NCBI GenBank assembly: GCA_017449065.1
Contig: JAFSKF010000032.1
Coordinates: 1-64,000, forward strand
Direction: 5' to 3'
DNA: 64,000 nt
From: Bacteroidales bacterium
GTDB taxonomy: Bacteria > Bacteroidota > Bacteroidia > Bacteroidales > UBA3663
How positions within the stretch are numbered: the first letter of the stretch is position 1; every line of letters starts with the position of its first letter. The notes below the pieces were generated by a model. That model did not search any database, had not been told where the DNA came from, and was given only the letters and a program-made list of their open reading frames with translations. The position numbers were made by a program, and so were the translations under genes. Shown piece by piece: positions 44,950 through 53,103 of this stretch.

Positions 44950-45948
44950 TCAGGCCGGACGTTGCTGTGCCGTAGGTTGCAAATTCCGACGCTTGCGCCG
45001 GTCTGAAAGTTCCGTCCGGATCTGTTCCCCGAAGGTTTTTGTGATGGGATAGGACCAAAGGGTGGCAATGCCTACGGCAAAAAGCAGCCCCGGAACAATG
45101 CTGCCCGTAAAGCGGATACCCTGGAGGGTGTTCCACGAATGGAGATCGGGGGCATCGGGTGTGTAACCGTAGAAGAGCAGCAAGGCTCCGGCCAGGAAAA
45201 TGCCTAAACCCAGACCAGTTTTCAGCGAGAACATCACTCCTGAATAGCACGACCCTGTAGCACGACGGAAATGCTGATGTTCCACATAATCGGCAACATC
45301 TCCAGTCATCGCCCAAAGGATAGGAATCATGGGGGCAAAGGCCAGCGACTTCAAGACGCAGAGCAGAAATATCATCGAGATGTCGTCTGGCTGCGGAATG
45401 TAGAACAGGAAAGAGAACAAAGCCGTCAGCATAAGGCAGATTATCAGAATCTCTTTCTTGCCAAAAAGCCTGAAATAGCGGAGGAAAAGCCAGGTGCCAA
45501 TCAGTTGCGACAGGGCTCCAACCAGAATGAAGAGGAAGAGCCCCACAAAGAAAGCATCTTTGCGAGCCACAGGAATGAACCATAACCAGGCAACCAGCGA
45601 CTGGCTGTCCACGTAGTCGTAGAAATAGAACCCCAACATGGCGCATCTCAGGCTCTGTGCGATAGCGACCATTGTCATCGTCAGGGCAACAGCTCGCCAG
45701 GACGGACTTTTCATCGAGGTCTGCATCTCTAACCGTGTGTCAGCCGGACGGCTTTTGCTAAAGTAGGGGGTAACATTGACGTGGAAGAACGTTATCACTC
45801 CGACATAGCCCAATGCCAAACAGATAGCCGCCGGCAGCCCAAGAAGATCTGCAACGGGCTTCAAGAGCAACGTTGCCAACACCTGAAGCAACAGGTCTGC
45901 AGCCACATCGCCCATCGGATAACCTTTTATATATTTATCATTATTCAT
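44950..45948 (-). CDS. GPH-family sugar transporter with an apparent internal deletion
   Basis: The 332-residue product resembles glycoside-pentoside-hexuronide:cation symporters of the MFS fold, which normally have about 450-500 residues and 12 membrane helices. The first helix (YIKGYPMGDVAADLLLQVL) is followed at once by a later helix (ICLALGYVGVITFF) and then the C-terminal half (GTWLFLRYFRLFGKKEILI, VLKSLAFAPMIPILWAMTGDVADYVEH). About 120-150 residues, helices 2-5 in family terms, seem to be missing without loss of frame. It may be inactive. Family members carry xylosides or xylo-oligosaccharides into the cytoplasm. It has its own promoter E, divergent from the regulator gene. Confidence 0.75.
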   Translation of the reverse strand: MNNDKYIKGYPMGDVAADLLLQVLATLLLKPVADLLGLPAAICLALGYVGVITFFHVNVTPYFSKSRPADTRLEMQTSMKSPSWRAVALTMTMVAIAQSLRCAMLGFYFYDYVDSQSLVAWLWFIPVARKDAFFVGLFLFILVGALSQLIGTWLFLRYFRLFGKKEILIICLMLTALFSFLFYIPQPDDISMIFLLCVLKSLAFAPMIPILWAMTGDVADYVEHQHFRRATGSCYSGVMFSLKTGLGLGIFLAGALLLFYGYTPDAPDLHSWNTLQGIRFTGSIVPGLLFAVGIATLWSYPITKTFGEQIRTELSDRRKRRNLQPTAQQRPA

Positions 45949-45974
45949 ATCTGTAATGATTCATAAATCCGGTG

Positions 45975-46040
45975 CAAAGGTATCCCGATTTCTCAAGACG
46001 CATTGGGCGAAATGTTGCAACGGTTGGCAAAAATGTGGCA
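45975..46040 (-). promoter_or_regulatory. Regulator site and promoter E
   Basis: Read on the minus strand: TGCCAC (46035-46040, one mismatch), 15 bp, TGCAAC (46014-46019), 31 bp, TACCTTTG (45975-45982). It drives the transporter gene and lies in the 174-bp region shared with the divergent regulator gene, whose own promoter begins 26 bp beyond this site. Confidence 0.82.
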
Positions 46041-46065
46041 CAGACCTCATTTTTTGCTTTTTTAG

Positions 46066-46097
46066 TTTGGCACTTGACAATAAAAAACGTATTTTTG
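46066..46097 (+). promoter_or_regulatory. Promoter of the hybrid two-component regulator (TTTG-N20-TATTTTTG)
   Basis: TTTG at 46066-46069 and TATTTTTG at 46090-46097 are 20 nt apart, the canonical Bacteroidetes promoter. Unlike the six regulated promoters it has a proper -33 box, which suggests constitutive low-level expression of the sensor. Confidence 0.75.
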
Positions 46098-46122
46098 CAT
46101 CCGTAAAAAGAAAAAATCTTAC

Positions 46123-49100
46123 ATGATGAAACAACTTCGGTTCGAACTTACCTTATGGCTTCTGGTCTTTGCTTGCCTGTCTCTACAGGCGGCAGAAGGA
46201 CACCTCTTCACCAGCGAGCAGCTAACCAGTACCAATGTCAACCACATCACACAAGACCGTCAAGGCTATGTCTGGATAGCCACAAGCTATGGCCTGAACC
46301 GCTTTGACGGCTACCGGTTTACCTCATATTTCTATCAGCCGGACGATTCGCGTTCCTTGAGTCATAACAACGTGCAGACCTTGTTTGTCGATAGCGAAGG
46401 ACAGTTATGGGTAGGCACCGTCAAAGGACTGAACCGCTATAACGAAGCCACCGAAGACTTTGATCACTTCGATATGCGCCCGGACACCGACGACGAACCG
46501 CGCATCACTAATATTCTGGAAAGTCCAAAAGGCAGCATTATTGTGGGAACATCCGGATTCGGTCTTTACGAGGTAGGGAAGCATCAGAACGATATCAGGC
46601 AGATCAACCAGTATTCATCCGACGACGAGAACGACTACTATTGGGGAATCCTGTTCGATCGTCAGGGCAGGTTCTGGAAGTCGGACAACTATGGCTTCAT
46701 CAGTTGCTTCTCTGCCGGAGAACAGCCGCATTTGCTGCTGAGATGCCAGCCTGAAACAGGACTTACATTCAAATTCCAGCAGGCTGATAATGGCGATGTG
46801 CTGGCTTTTTCGAAACAGGGCGGAGTGGTGTTCGACGGTGCAACCCTTTCTTCTCGTGAACTGCATACCAATCTGGCAACACTCTCCTGTGCCGCTATTT
46901 CCGATGACGGGAACCTGCTTTTAGGAACGACCGGTTATGGCTTGTGGAGATTCGGTATTTCCGGTCAGCCGCGTGAACTGGTAAACATTACCAGTCGGAA
47001 CGTCGATTTTTCAACGGCCAACATCAGTACTGTTTTCGAGGATCATCAGCACAATCTTTGGGTGGGGTGCAGCCAGCGAGGCTTGCTGTTCTGTCCTAAC
47101 GAGCAACGTGCTTTCCAGGGCTGGAGCCTGTCGGATAACGGTATCGTATCTGCCCGTGTTATCGAATCGCTGGCACAGGCTTCTGATGGTGGCTTGTGGG
47201 CAGCATTGGGCGATGGAGATCTCTATCATTTCGACGAGACGGGTCATATCTCCCGGACGGTTGAATGTCCGACTCGTCTGCATTTCATATATCGTGACAA
47301 AAACTTTCACTATTGGGTGGGAGCGGGTTGTACGCTATATGACTTTGACGAGCCGTCGGGACGCTTGCAGCGTAGGCAGACCTATGGGGGAGACTTCCTC
47401 AATACCATGATTGATGACGGGAAAGGAAACCTCTATCTTTCCACCTTCTCTGCTGGTATGACTGTCATCGACACCCGGTCAGGTGCTGAAAGCCACTACG
47501 ATATGTATCAGCGCGAAGACTCGCGCGGGTACCTTTGTAATAACTGGATATTTAATTTCCTGTTCGATTCCCGAGGATTGCTTTGGATTGCGACCTCTTC
47601 GGGCGTGAGTTGCTACGATCCTGTGGAAGATTCGTTCAAGACCTTTGGCTGGCATAACATTCTTGAGGGTTATGCCTGTCTGACGTTGGCTGAAGACGGT
47701 AATAGCAATATTCTGATCGGTACCGACAGAGGACTGTTCTGCTTCGACCGGCACAAGAACGAAGTCGGGGCATTTCCCGATGGGGGAGGATCGCTTGCCA
47801 CTAAGTCGGTCAACGCTATTTGCATTGAAAAGAACGGCGATGTCTGGTGTGCTACGTCAATGGGTATCTGGCACTATGCTGCAGAGGATGGACAGATGAA
47901 CGATTATCAGAGCAGTAACGGTCTGCGCGAACGGGAGTATTCCGTGGGAATCCGCCAGCAACTGGCAGACGGTCGCATTGTGTTTTCGACGAGTGAAGGA
48001 CTGGTGGTCTTTCATCCCGCCAACGTGCTGAATGTTCACCGCTCTCCCGGAGATATTACGCTGACTGCCATGCTGGTGGGCGGACAGCCGGTAACAACAG
48101 TCAGCCAAAGTGACGGACGACAGATAACCACCGAACCGCTTGACCGGTCCGGACATTTCACTTTGTCGTACCTTGACAATACTTTCACACTCGAATTTTC
48201 AACCTTCGATTTCGCCAATGCACGTAACGTGGCTTTGGAATATAAACTGAACGACGACCGTTGGACTCTGACTCCTGCCGGAGATAATACTGTTACCTTC
48301 AATCATCTGCGTCCGGGAACCTATCGCCTTTATGTGCGTGCGGTCGATAACGGTCAGTACTCACCCAGCCATGCTTACATTATTACCATTCGCGCACCAT
48401 GGTATCGCAGCAACATGGCCTATCTGGTTTATCTGTTGGGCGTGCTGATGCTTTTGGGCTATATGGCATGGCGATATTATCGCAACCGTCAGCAGCAACT
48501 GGCAGAAGAGAAAATGCAGTTCCTGATCAATGCGACCCACGACATCCGCACGCCGCTGACGCTCATTCTTTCGCCGTTGCACAAACTGATGTCACGACAG
48601 GACAACGACGTGGAAACAAAGGAAAAACTGGGAATCATTGACCACAACGCTCGCCGGATTCTGAACTTGGTGAACCAGATTCTCGACATCCGGAAGATTG
48701 ACAAGCAGCAGATGCAACTGCAATGCAGCGAGACGCAGATGGTGCCTTTCATCAATAATATATGTAAAGGTTTTAAGGCGCATGCCCTGGAACGCGGCAT
48801 CAGTTTCCGCTTCGAACACGCAGAAGACCGTCCGGCATGGATAGACCCCGTGCAGTTCGACAAGGTGGTGCAGAACCTGCTTTCCAATGCTTTCAAGTTC
48901 ACGGCAGACGGCGGCGAAATCCTTTTGGAACTGAGTTTCACGGATGAGGAGTTTACGATTTCTGTTACCGATACGGGTACCGGTCTTTCCGAAACCGACC
49001 TGCATCGTCTCTTCACCCGTTTTTATCAGTCGGCAGCCAATCAGGCAGCAGGACGAGAGGGGACAGGCATCGGACTGAACCTTTGCAAGATGATTGTAGA

Positions 49101-50037
49101 AATGCATGGCGGCGAAATTTCCGCCCGGAACCGTGAGGACGGCATTCGGGGCAGTCAGTTCATCGTTTCTGTGCCTCTCAGAAACGAAAAGATTAAGGCG
49201 AATGCTGAGGCACAGGCAGAGGAAATTGAAGAAAAAACACCCGAATCTGCTGTCAGCGTCTCCAGTTCTGGGGCACGCATCCTTCTGGTGGATGACGATG
49301 CAGAAATTACCGACTATATAGCGCAGGAACTGTCGCCCCACTATCGGTTCTCGACGGCTTCCAATGGCAAAGAGGCATTGCAGCAGTTGCTTTCCGGTGA
49401 TAAGAAATTCGACCTTGTGGTCAGCGATATCATGATGCCTGTCATGGATGGTTTCTCGTTGCTGCGTGCCATCAAGTCGAACATCAACATTGCCCACCTG
49501 CCTGTGATTCTCCTGACCTCGGAGGCGGCAGTCGGTAACCGCTTGGAGGGACTGGAACGAGGTGCAGATGCCTTTATGGCGAAACCTTTCATTGTGGATG
49601 AACTGCACGTACAGATTGACAACCTCCTGAAGAAAGCCCAGCGGCTGAAGGCCCAATACGGAACGAATTTAGAGGAGCAGAAGGAAAAGGTGGAGCAGCT
49701 TGACGTGGCAGATAACGACAAGGTGCTGATGGACCGTATCATGCAGTCGGTGAATAAGAACTTAGACGATTGCTATTTCAGCGTGGAGCAACTGGCACAG
49801 GAGGTCGGGTTGAGCCGTTCGCAGTTGCACCGGCGCATGAAGGAGCTGACGGGCCTTTCAGCGAGCGATTTTGTGCGCAACATCCGTATGGAGCAGGCGG
49901 CCCGGCTGTTGCGTGAGCGCCATGTCAATGTCTCGCAGGTTGCCTACTCGGTCGGTTTCTCTTCGTTGGGCACTTTCTCGAAGGTGTTCAAGCAGCATTT
50001 CGGACAGCCGCCTTCGGAGTATGCCGCACAGAATTGA
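46123..50037 (+). CDS. Hybrid two-component system regulator (HTCS), xylan-locus activator
   Basis: The 1304-residue protein combines sensor and transcription factor. A signal/anchor segment is followed by beta-propeller repeats (DRQGYVWIATSYGLNRFDG, SEGQLWVGTVKGLNRYN) and a Y_Y_Y domain (about 690-760) in the periplasm. A membrane helix (MAYLVYLLGVLMLLGYMAW) precedes the kinase with His806 in NATHDIRTPLTL and ATP-binding boxes NLLSNAFKF and GTGIGLNLCK. A receiver domain has Asp1102 in VVSDIMMPVMDG, and the C-terminus is an AraC-type DNA-binding domain (SRSQLHRRMKELTG, VAYSVGFSSLGTFSKVFKQHFG). It should sense a xylo-oligosaccharide and bind the paired TGCAAC sites. By position and type it resembles XynR of Prevotella bryantii. 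A second ATG immediately follows the first. Confidence 0.93.
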   Translation: MMKQLRFELTLWLLVFACLSLQAAEGHLFTSEQLTSTNVNHITQDRQGYVWIATSYGLNRFDGYRFTSYFYQPDDSRSLSHNNVQTLFVDSEGQLWVGTVKGLNRYNEATEDFDHFDMRPDTDDEPRITNILESPKGSIIVGTSGFGLYEVGKHQNDIRQINQYSSDDENDYYWGILFDRQGRFWKSDNYGFISCFSAGEQPHLLLRCQPETGLTFKFQQADNGDVLAFSKQGGVVFDGATLSSRELHTNLATLSCAAISDDGNLLLGTTGYGLWRFGISGQPRELVNITSRNVDFSTANISTVFEDHQHNLWVGCSQRGLLFCPNEQRAFQGWSLSDNGIVSARVIESLAQASDGGLWAALGDGDLYHFDETGHISRTVECPTRLHFIYRDKNFHYWVGAGCTLYDFDEPSGRLQRRQTYGGDFLNTMIDDGKGNLYLSTFSAGMTVIDTRSGAESHYDMYQREDSRGYLCNNWIFNFLFDSRGLLWIATSSGVSCYDPVEDSFKTFGWHNILEGYACLTLAEDGNSNILIGTDRGLFCFDRHKNEVGAFPDGGGSLATKSVNAICIEKNGDVWCATSMGIWHYAAEDGQMNDYQSSNGLREREYSVGIRQQLADGRIVFSTSEGLVVFHPANVLNVHRSPGDITLTAMLVGGQPVTTVSQSDGRQITTEPLDRSGHFTLSYLDNTFTLEFSTFDFANARNVALEYKLNDDRWTLTPAGDNTVTFNHLRPGTYRLYVRAVDNGQYSPSHAYIITIRAPWYRSNMAYLVYLLGVLMLLGYMAWRYYRNRQQQLAEEKMQFLINATHDIRTPLTLILSPLHKLMSRQDNDVETKEKLGIIDHNARRILNLVNQILDIRKIDKQQMQLQCSETQMVPFINNICKGFKAHALERGISFRFEHAEDRPAWIDPVQFDKVVQNLLSNAFKFTADGGEILLELSFTDEEFTISVTDTGTGLSETDLHRLFTRFYQSAANQAAGREGTGIGLNLCKMIVEMHGGEISARNREDGIRGSQFIVSVPLRNEKIKANAEAQAEEIEEKTPESAVSVSSSGARILLVDDDAEITDYIAQELSPHYRFSTASNGKEALQQLLSGDKKFDLVVSDIMMPVMDGFSLLRAIKSNINIAHLPVILLTSEAAVGNRLEGLERGADAFMAKPFIVDELHVQIDNLLKKAQRLKAQYGTNLEEQKEKVEQLDVADNDKVLMDRIMQSVNKNLDDCYFSVEQLAQEVGLSRSQLHRRMKELTGLSASDFVRNIRMEQAARLLRERHVNVSQVAYSVGFSSLGTFSKVFKQHFGQPPSEYAAQN

Positions 50038-50059
50038 CACCTCTGCATGATATTTTTTT

Positions 50060-50090
50060 AACGCTTTCTCTCACGGGAAAGCGTTTTTTG
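50060..50090 (+). terminator. Intrinsic terminator of the regulator gene
   Basis: AACGCTTTC (50060-50068) pairs with GAAAGCGTT (50077-50085), followed by a T-tract to 50089. It separates the regulator transcript from site F, which starts six bases later. Confidence 0.88.
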
Positions 50091-50095
50091 TGTTC

Positions 50096-50161
50096 TGCAA
50101 CAAATCAACTATTCCCTGCAACATTCCGTGTAACAGGTTTGCGAGAAATCCGCTACCTTTG
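50096..50161 (+). promoter_or_regulatory. Regulator site and promoter F, plus strand, no protein gene follows
   Basis: TGCAAC (50096-50101), 15 bp, TGCAAC (50117-50122), 31 bp, TACCTTTG (50154-50161). Both half-sites are exact and the geometry equals that of the five minus-strand sites. The predicted transcription start is near 50168. The next plus-strand protein gene is about 5 kb away, and the adjacent GH57 gene is convergent. Confidence 0.85.
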
Positions 50162-50167
50162 CACCAT

Positions 50168-50276
50168 CAAAAATATAAGCAATATAAGTAGTAAGTTTTT
50201 TCATTTGTAGGTTAGAAAATTTTGGTTAGTAAAGTATGCAGCAAACCCTCACCGTGACGGCGAGGGTTTGCTGTTT
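50168..50276 (+). ncRNA. Candidate small RNA co-regulated with the xylan locus
   Basis: This stretch lies between promoter F and a 12-bp hairpin. It is AT-rich at the 5' end (repeated AATATAAG, then AGTAGTAAG) and contains no convincing ORF. A transcript of about 105-110 nt is predicted. If termination is incomplete, the RNA would run antisense into the end of the GH57 gene at 50303. Small RNAs linked to glycan loci are known in Bacteroides; this one has no sequence family I recognise. Confidence 0.55.
50239..50276 (+). terminator. Strong hairpin, probable terminator of the candidate small RNA and of GH57
   Basis: CAGCAAACCCTC (50239-50250) pairs perfectly with GAGGGTTTGCTG (50262-50273), with CCG/CGG continuing in the loop. 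Only three T residues follow on the plus strand, so termination efficiency is uncertain. The hairpin also lies 30 bp after the minus-strand GH57 gene and may serve both directions. Confidence 0.7.
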
Positions 50277-50302
50277 GAGGAAAGGAAAATTTTCTCCAGT
50301 GT

Positions 50303-51658
50303 TTATTTCTCCGCTTTCTTGGCTGCGGTTTTCTTGGCCGGTGCCTTGGCAACTTCCTTCTTAGCGGTTTCCTTCTTGGCAGGAGCCTTCTTAGCAGCGG
50401 CAGCTTCGAGTTTCGCAATCTTGGTTTGCAGTTTCTCGATTTCCTTACCCTGATTCTCAATCAGCTTCAACTGGGCAGAAAGCTCTTCGGTTTCCACAGT
50501 AGCCGGGAACTCCTGGTTCAGACGGATCTCCATATCGCTCACCACGTTCATGTAGTTGGTAAACGCATCGAACGAAGAGTCATAAGGACTGAACGGCACA
50601 TACGAGCCCTGCTTGGTGGACATGAACTTGAAGTGGTCTGCTGACAGCAGGTAGGCAAAATCCTGACGCAATACTTCGTTGTTCGACAAACGCAGACGCT
50701 CGCTGATCGAGTAGATGGCACGGATAGCCTCATGCTGCAAGTCGTTGCCCATCCAGGCACTCACATCCTTGTCGTAGCCGTCCCAGCTGATAGCGTGTCC
50801 TACCGTAGCCGTCGCTACCGATGGGATATTCTCGAAGGCTTCGATAGGAGTGACGAAGCGGATATCGTGCTGGTTTGCGAACTTCGGTAATGCCTTAAAG
50901 AACTCGAAGATACCCGTCGAAGCAGGGTGCATACCGCCAATCACATCGAAGTTCATGGCTATCAGGTAGAGCTGCTCCTGCTCAGGACCTTGTGCAATCC
51001 ACGACATGAAAGTGCCGGCATCCAGACCGCCTTGGAAGTTCTGGCAGATGTCCTCCGACAAACGGGTGTTGCGGAACATCAGACCCACCTCCTGTTTGGC
51101 AGTCGTGTTGTACATGAAGTTCGGGCTGCGCCAACCGAGCACATGCTTCGTACCTTCAGTAATCACGCCCTTAAAGCCCATCGATGCCACTTCAGCACCG
51201 ATTTCATCGTTGTAGATAAAGCCAGTGTTTACGAAGGTCTTCGACTTATAGTTGAAGGTTTCGAAAATGATCTTCTGGTGCATCTTCACCTGCATCTGGA
51301 AATCCTCGGGATCAACCAGCGACGACAGGCTGTGCGAATAGGTCTCAGCAGTCAGTTCGCAGCAACCGGTAGCCACCAGTTCGCGCACGATATCGAGGAA
51401 TTCCGGGCAGAACATTTCGAACTGCTCCATGGCCACACCCGAAATAGAGAGCGCCACCTTAAATTGGCGGTTGGTCGAATTGATCATTTCCAGAAGCATC
51501 TTGCCGGCAGGAATATAGCTCTGGTAGGCATTGCGCTTCAGAATCTCTTCGTTGGCGAAGTCATCGTAGTAATAATGATCAGCACCGATATCGTAGAAAC
51601 GATATTTTTTTAAGCGGAACGGCTGATGAATTTCAAACAGCAAACAAACGTTCTTCAT
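50303..51658 (-). CDS. GH57 family alpha-amylase-like protein with a Lys/Ala-rich tail
   Basis: The 451-residue protein carries GH57 landmarks: EIHQPFRLKKY at the N-terminus, ELTAETYSHSL near residues 105-115, VNTGFIYNDEIGAEVASMGF and AMNFDVIGGMHP. It is cytoplasmic (no signal peptide) and should act on glycogen-like alpha-glucans. The last 50-60 residues are unusual. A coiled-coil segment (QLKLIENQGKEIEKLQTKIA) leads into a tail of AKK/APAKK repeats like those of bacterial histone-H1-like proteins. The start at 51658 (MKNVCLLFEI) is preferred over an ATG eleven codons earlier. It ends the three-gene alpha-glucan operon. Confidence 0.88.
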   Translation of the reverse strand: MKNVCLLFEIHQPFRLKKYRFYDIGADHYYYDDFANEEILKRNAYQSYIPAGKMLLEMINSTNRQFKVALSISGVAMEQFEMFCPEFLDIVRELVATGCCELTAETYSHSLSSLVDPEDFQMQVKMHQKIIFETFNYKSKTFVNTGFIYNDEIGAEVASMGFKGVITEGTKHVLGWRSPNFMYNTTAKQEVGLMFRNTRLSEDICQNFQGGLDAGTFMSWIAQGPEQEQLYLIAMNFDVIGGMHPASTGIFEFFKALPKFANQHDIRFVTPIEAFENIPSVATATVGHAISWDGYDKDVSAWMGNDLQHEAIRAIYSISERLRLSNNEVLRQDFAYLLSADHFKFMSTKQGSYVPFSPYDSSFDAFTNYMNVVSDMEIRLNQEFPATVETEELSAQLKLIENQGKEIEKLQTKIAKLEAAAAKKAPAKKETAKKEVAKAPAKKTAAKKAEK

Positions 51659-51776
51659 AGATATATTATAATTACAAATTACTAATTGCAAATTACTTCC
51701 CTCCTTTTAATTAAGGGAGGTCAGGGAGTCAATAACTAATAACTATTAACTAATAACTTTAATAATTCATTATTAA

Positions 51777-53081
51777 TTAACTCCATCCCAACAGTTTCTT
51801 GTAGGCATCCACAACGCGGCGACCCACTTTCTCCCAAGTGATCTGGTTCACTTCATTGCGGCCTGCTTCCTGCAGGTAGTCGTGCAGAGTCGGGTACTTG
51901 ATCAGCGAATACATGGCATCCGACATGGCATCGATGTCCCAGTAGTCGCACTTGATGCAGTTCTGCAGAATCTCACCGCAGCCCGACTGCTTCGAGATGA
52001 TGCTTGGCACACCGCACTGCATTGCTTCCAGCGGAGAGATACCGAACGGCTCGCTCACCGAAGGCATGACATACACATCCGAGACCTTAAACATCTCATA
52101 TACCTGCTTGCCGCGCAAGAAGCCAGTAAAGTGGAACTTGTCAGCCAGGCCCTTCTGAGCCACCAGGCGGATCATCGGTTCCATCAGGTCGCCGTTGCCG
52201 GCCATCACCACACGGACGTCAGGAACATTCGGGTAGCCCGACTGGCGTTCCTTTTCGAGGGTCTGTAAGCAGCGGGCAGCAGCTTCCACGAAGTATTCGC
52301 AACCCTTCTGAGCCGTGATACGACCCAGGAAAGTGATCACCTTCTCCGTCGTTCCGCGTTTTGCCTCCATGTTCAGAACCTCCTCGCTCATCGGTTCCAC
52401 GGCATTGTGCATCGCGATGCACTTGTCCGGGTTCTGATGATACTTCTGGATGACCGTCTGACGGGTCAGTTCCGATACGCACATAATCAGGTCCGCATGG
52501 TTCATACCGTCCAGCTCAATCTGGAAAGTCGGGTCACCCGAGTCGCACATACCGCGAGTACGGTCATACTGCGTAGCATGCACATGGATAACCAGAGGCT
52601 TACCGCTCACTTGCTTGGCATGGATGCCTGCGGGATAGGTCAGCCAGTCGTGGGCATGAATCACATCGAACGTTTCCTTACGGGCAATCACGCCCGCCAC
52701 GATTGAGTAGTTGTTGATTTCCTCCAACAGGTTCTTCGGATAGCGGCCCGAGAAATCGATACAACCCAGATCGTTGGTGTAGAGGTTCGAAAAATCTGCA
52801 TAGATGCAGTTGCGCAAATCGTAATACTCCTGAGGGTCCATGCAGTAGCCGTAGCGTTGCTGGACATAGTTCCAATCGACGTCCTTCCATACCACGGGTG
52901 TATTGGCAGCACCGATGATATGCACGAAGTCTTTCTTCTCGTCGCCTTGGGGTTTTGGCAGGACGAAGGTCACATCACATTCGCCGGTATTGACCACACC
53001 GCGCACGATGCCGTACGAAGCAGGTCCCAGACCGCCAAGGATATGAGGGGGCCATTCCCAGCCAAACATTAATGCTTTCAT
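51777..53081 (-). CDS. GT4-type glycosyltransferase, glycogen-synthase-like
   Basis: This 434-residue protein is a GT-B fold glycosyltransferase. The N-terminal domain starts MKALMFGWEWPPHILGGLGP, with the glycine-rich loop that binds the acceptor or phosphate. FDVIHAHDWLTYPAGI follows. The C-terminal domain shows VITFLGRITAQKGCEYFVEA and the donor-binding EPFGISPLEAMQCGVPSII with the conserved Glu residues. It is the size of GT4 glycogen synthases rather than GT5 GlgA. With GH57 and GH133 neighbours, a role in glycogen or other alpha-glucan storage is likely. It begins 22 bp after the GH133 gene, in one operon. Confidence 0.87.
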   Translation of the reverse strand: MKALMFGWEWPPHILGGLGPASYGIVRGVVNTGECDVTFVLPKPQGDEKKDFVHIIGAANTPVVWKDVDWNYVQQRYGYCMDPQEYYDLRNCIYADFSNLYTNDLGCIDFSGRYPKNLLEEINNYSIVAGVIARKETFDVIHAHDWLTYPAGIHAKQVSGKPLVIHVHATQYDRTRGMCDSGDPTFQIELDGMNHADLIMCVSELTRQTVIQKYHQNPDKCIAMHNAVEPMSEEVLNMEAKRGTTEKVITFLGRITAQKGCEYFVEAAARCLQTLEKERQSGYPNVPDVRVVMAGNGDLMEPMIRLVAQKGLADKFHFTGFLRGKQVYEMFKVSDVYVMPSVSEPFGISPLEAMQCGVPSIISKQSGCGEILQNCIKCDYWDIDAMSDAMYSLIKYPTLHDYLQEAGRNEVNQITWEKVGRRVVDAYKKLLGWS

Positions 53082-53103
53082 GTTTATTGGGTGTTATTTA
53101 TTA

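Noticed and set aside
48592-49656. Minus-strand open frame of 354 codons
   Set aside because: It is antisense to the kinase/receiver region of the regulator, whose motifs are unambiguous.
51692-51776. Terminator or promoter between the GT4 and GH57 genes
   Set aside because: The AT-rich spacer has CCTCC/GGAGG symmetry, but no T-tract stem and no clear -7 box before GH57; the three genes are better read as one operon.
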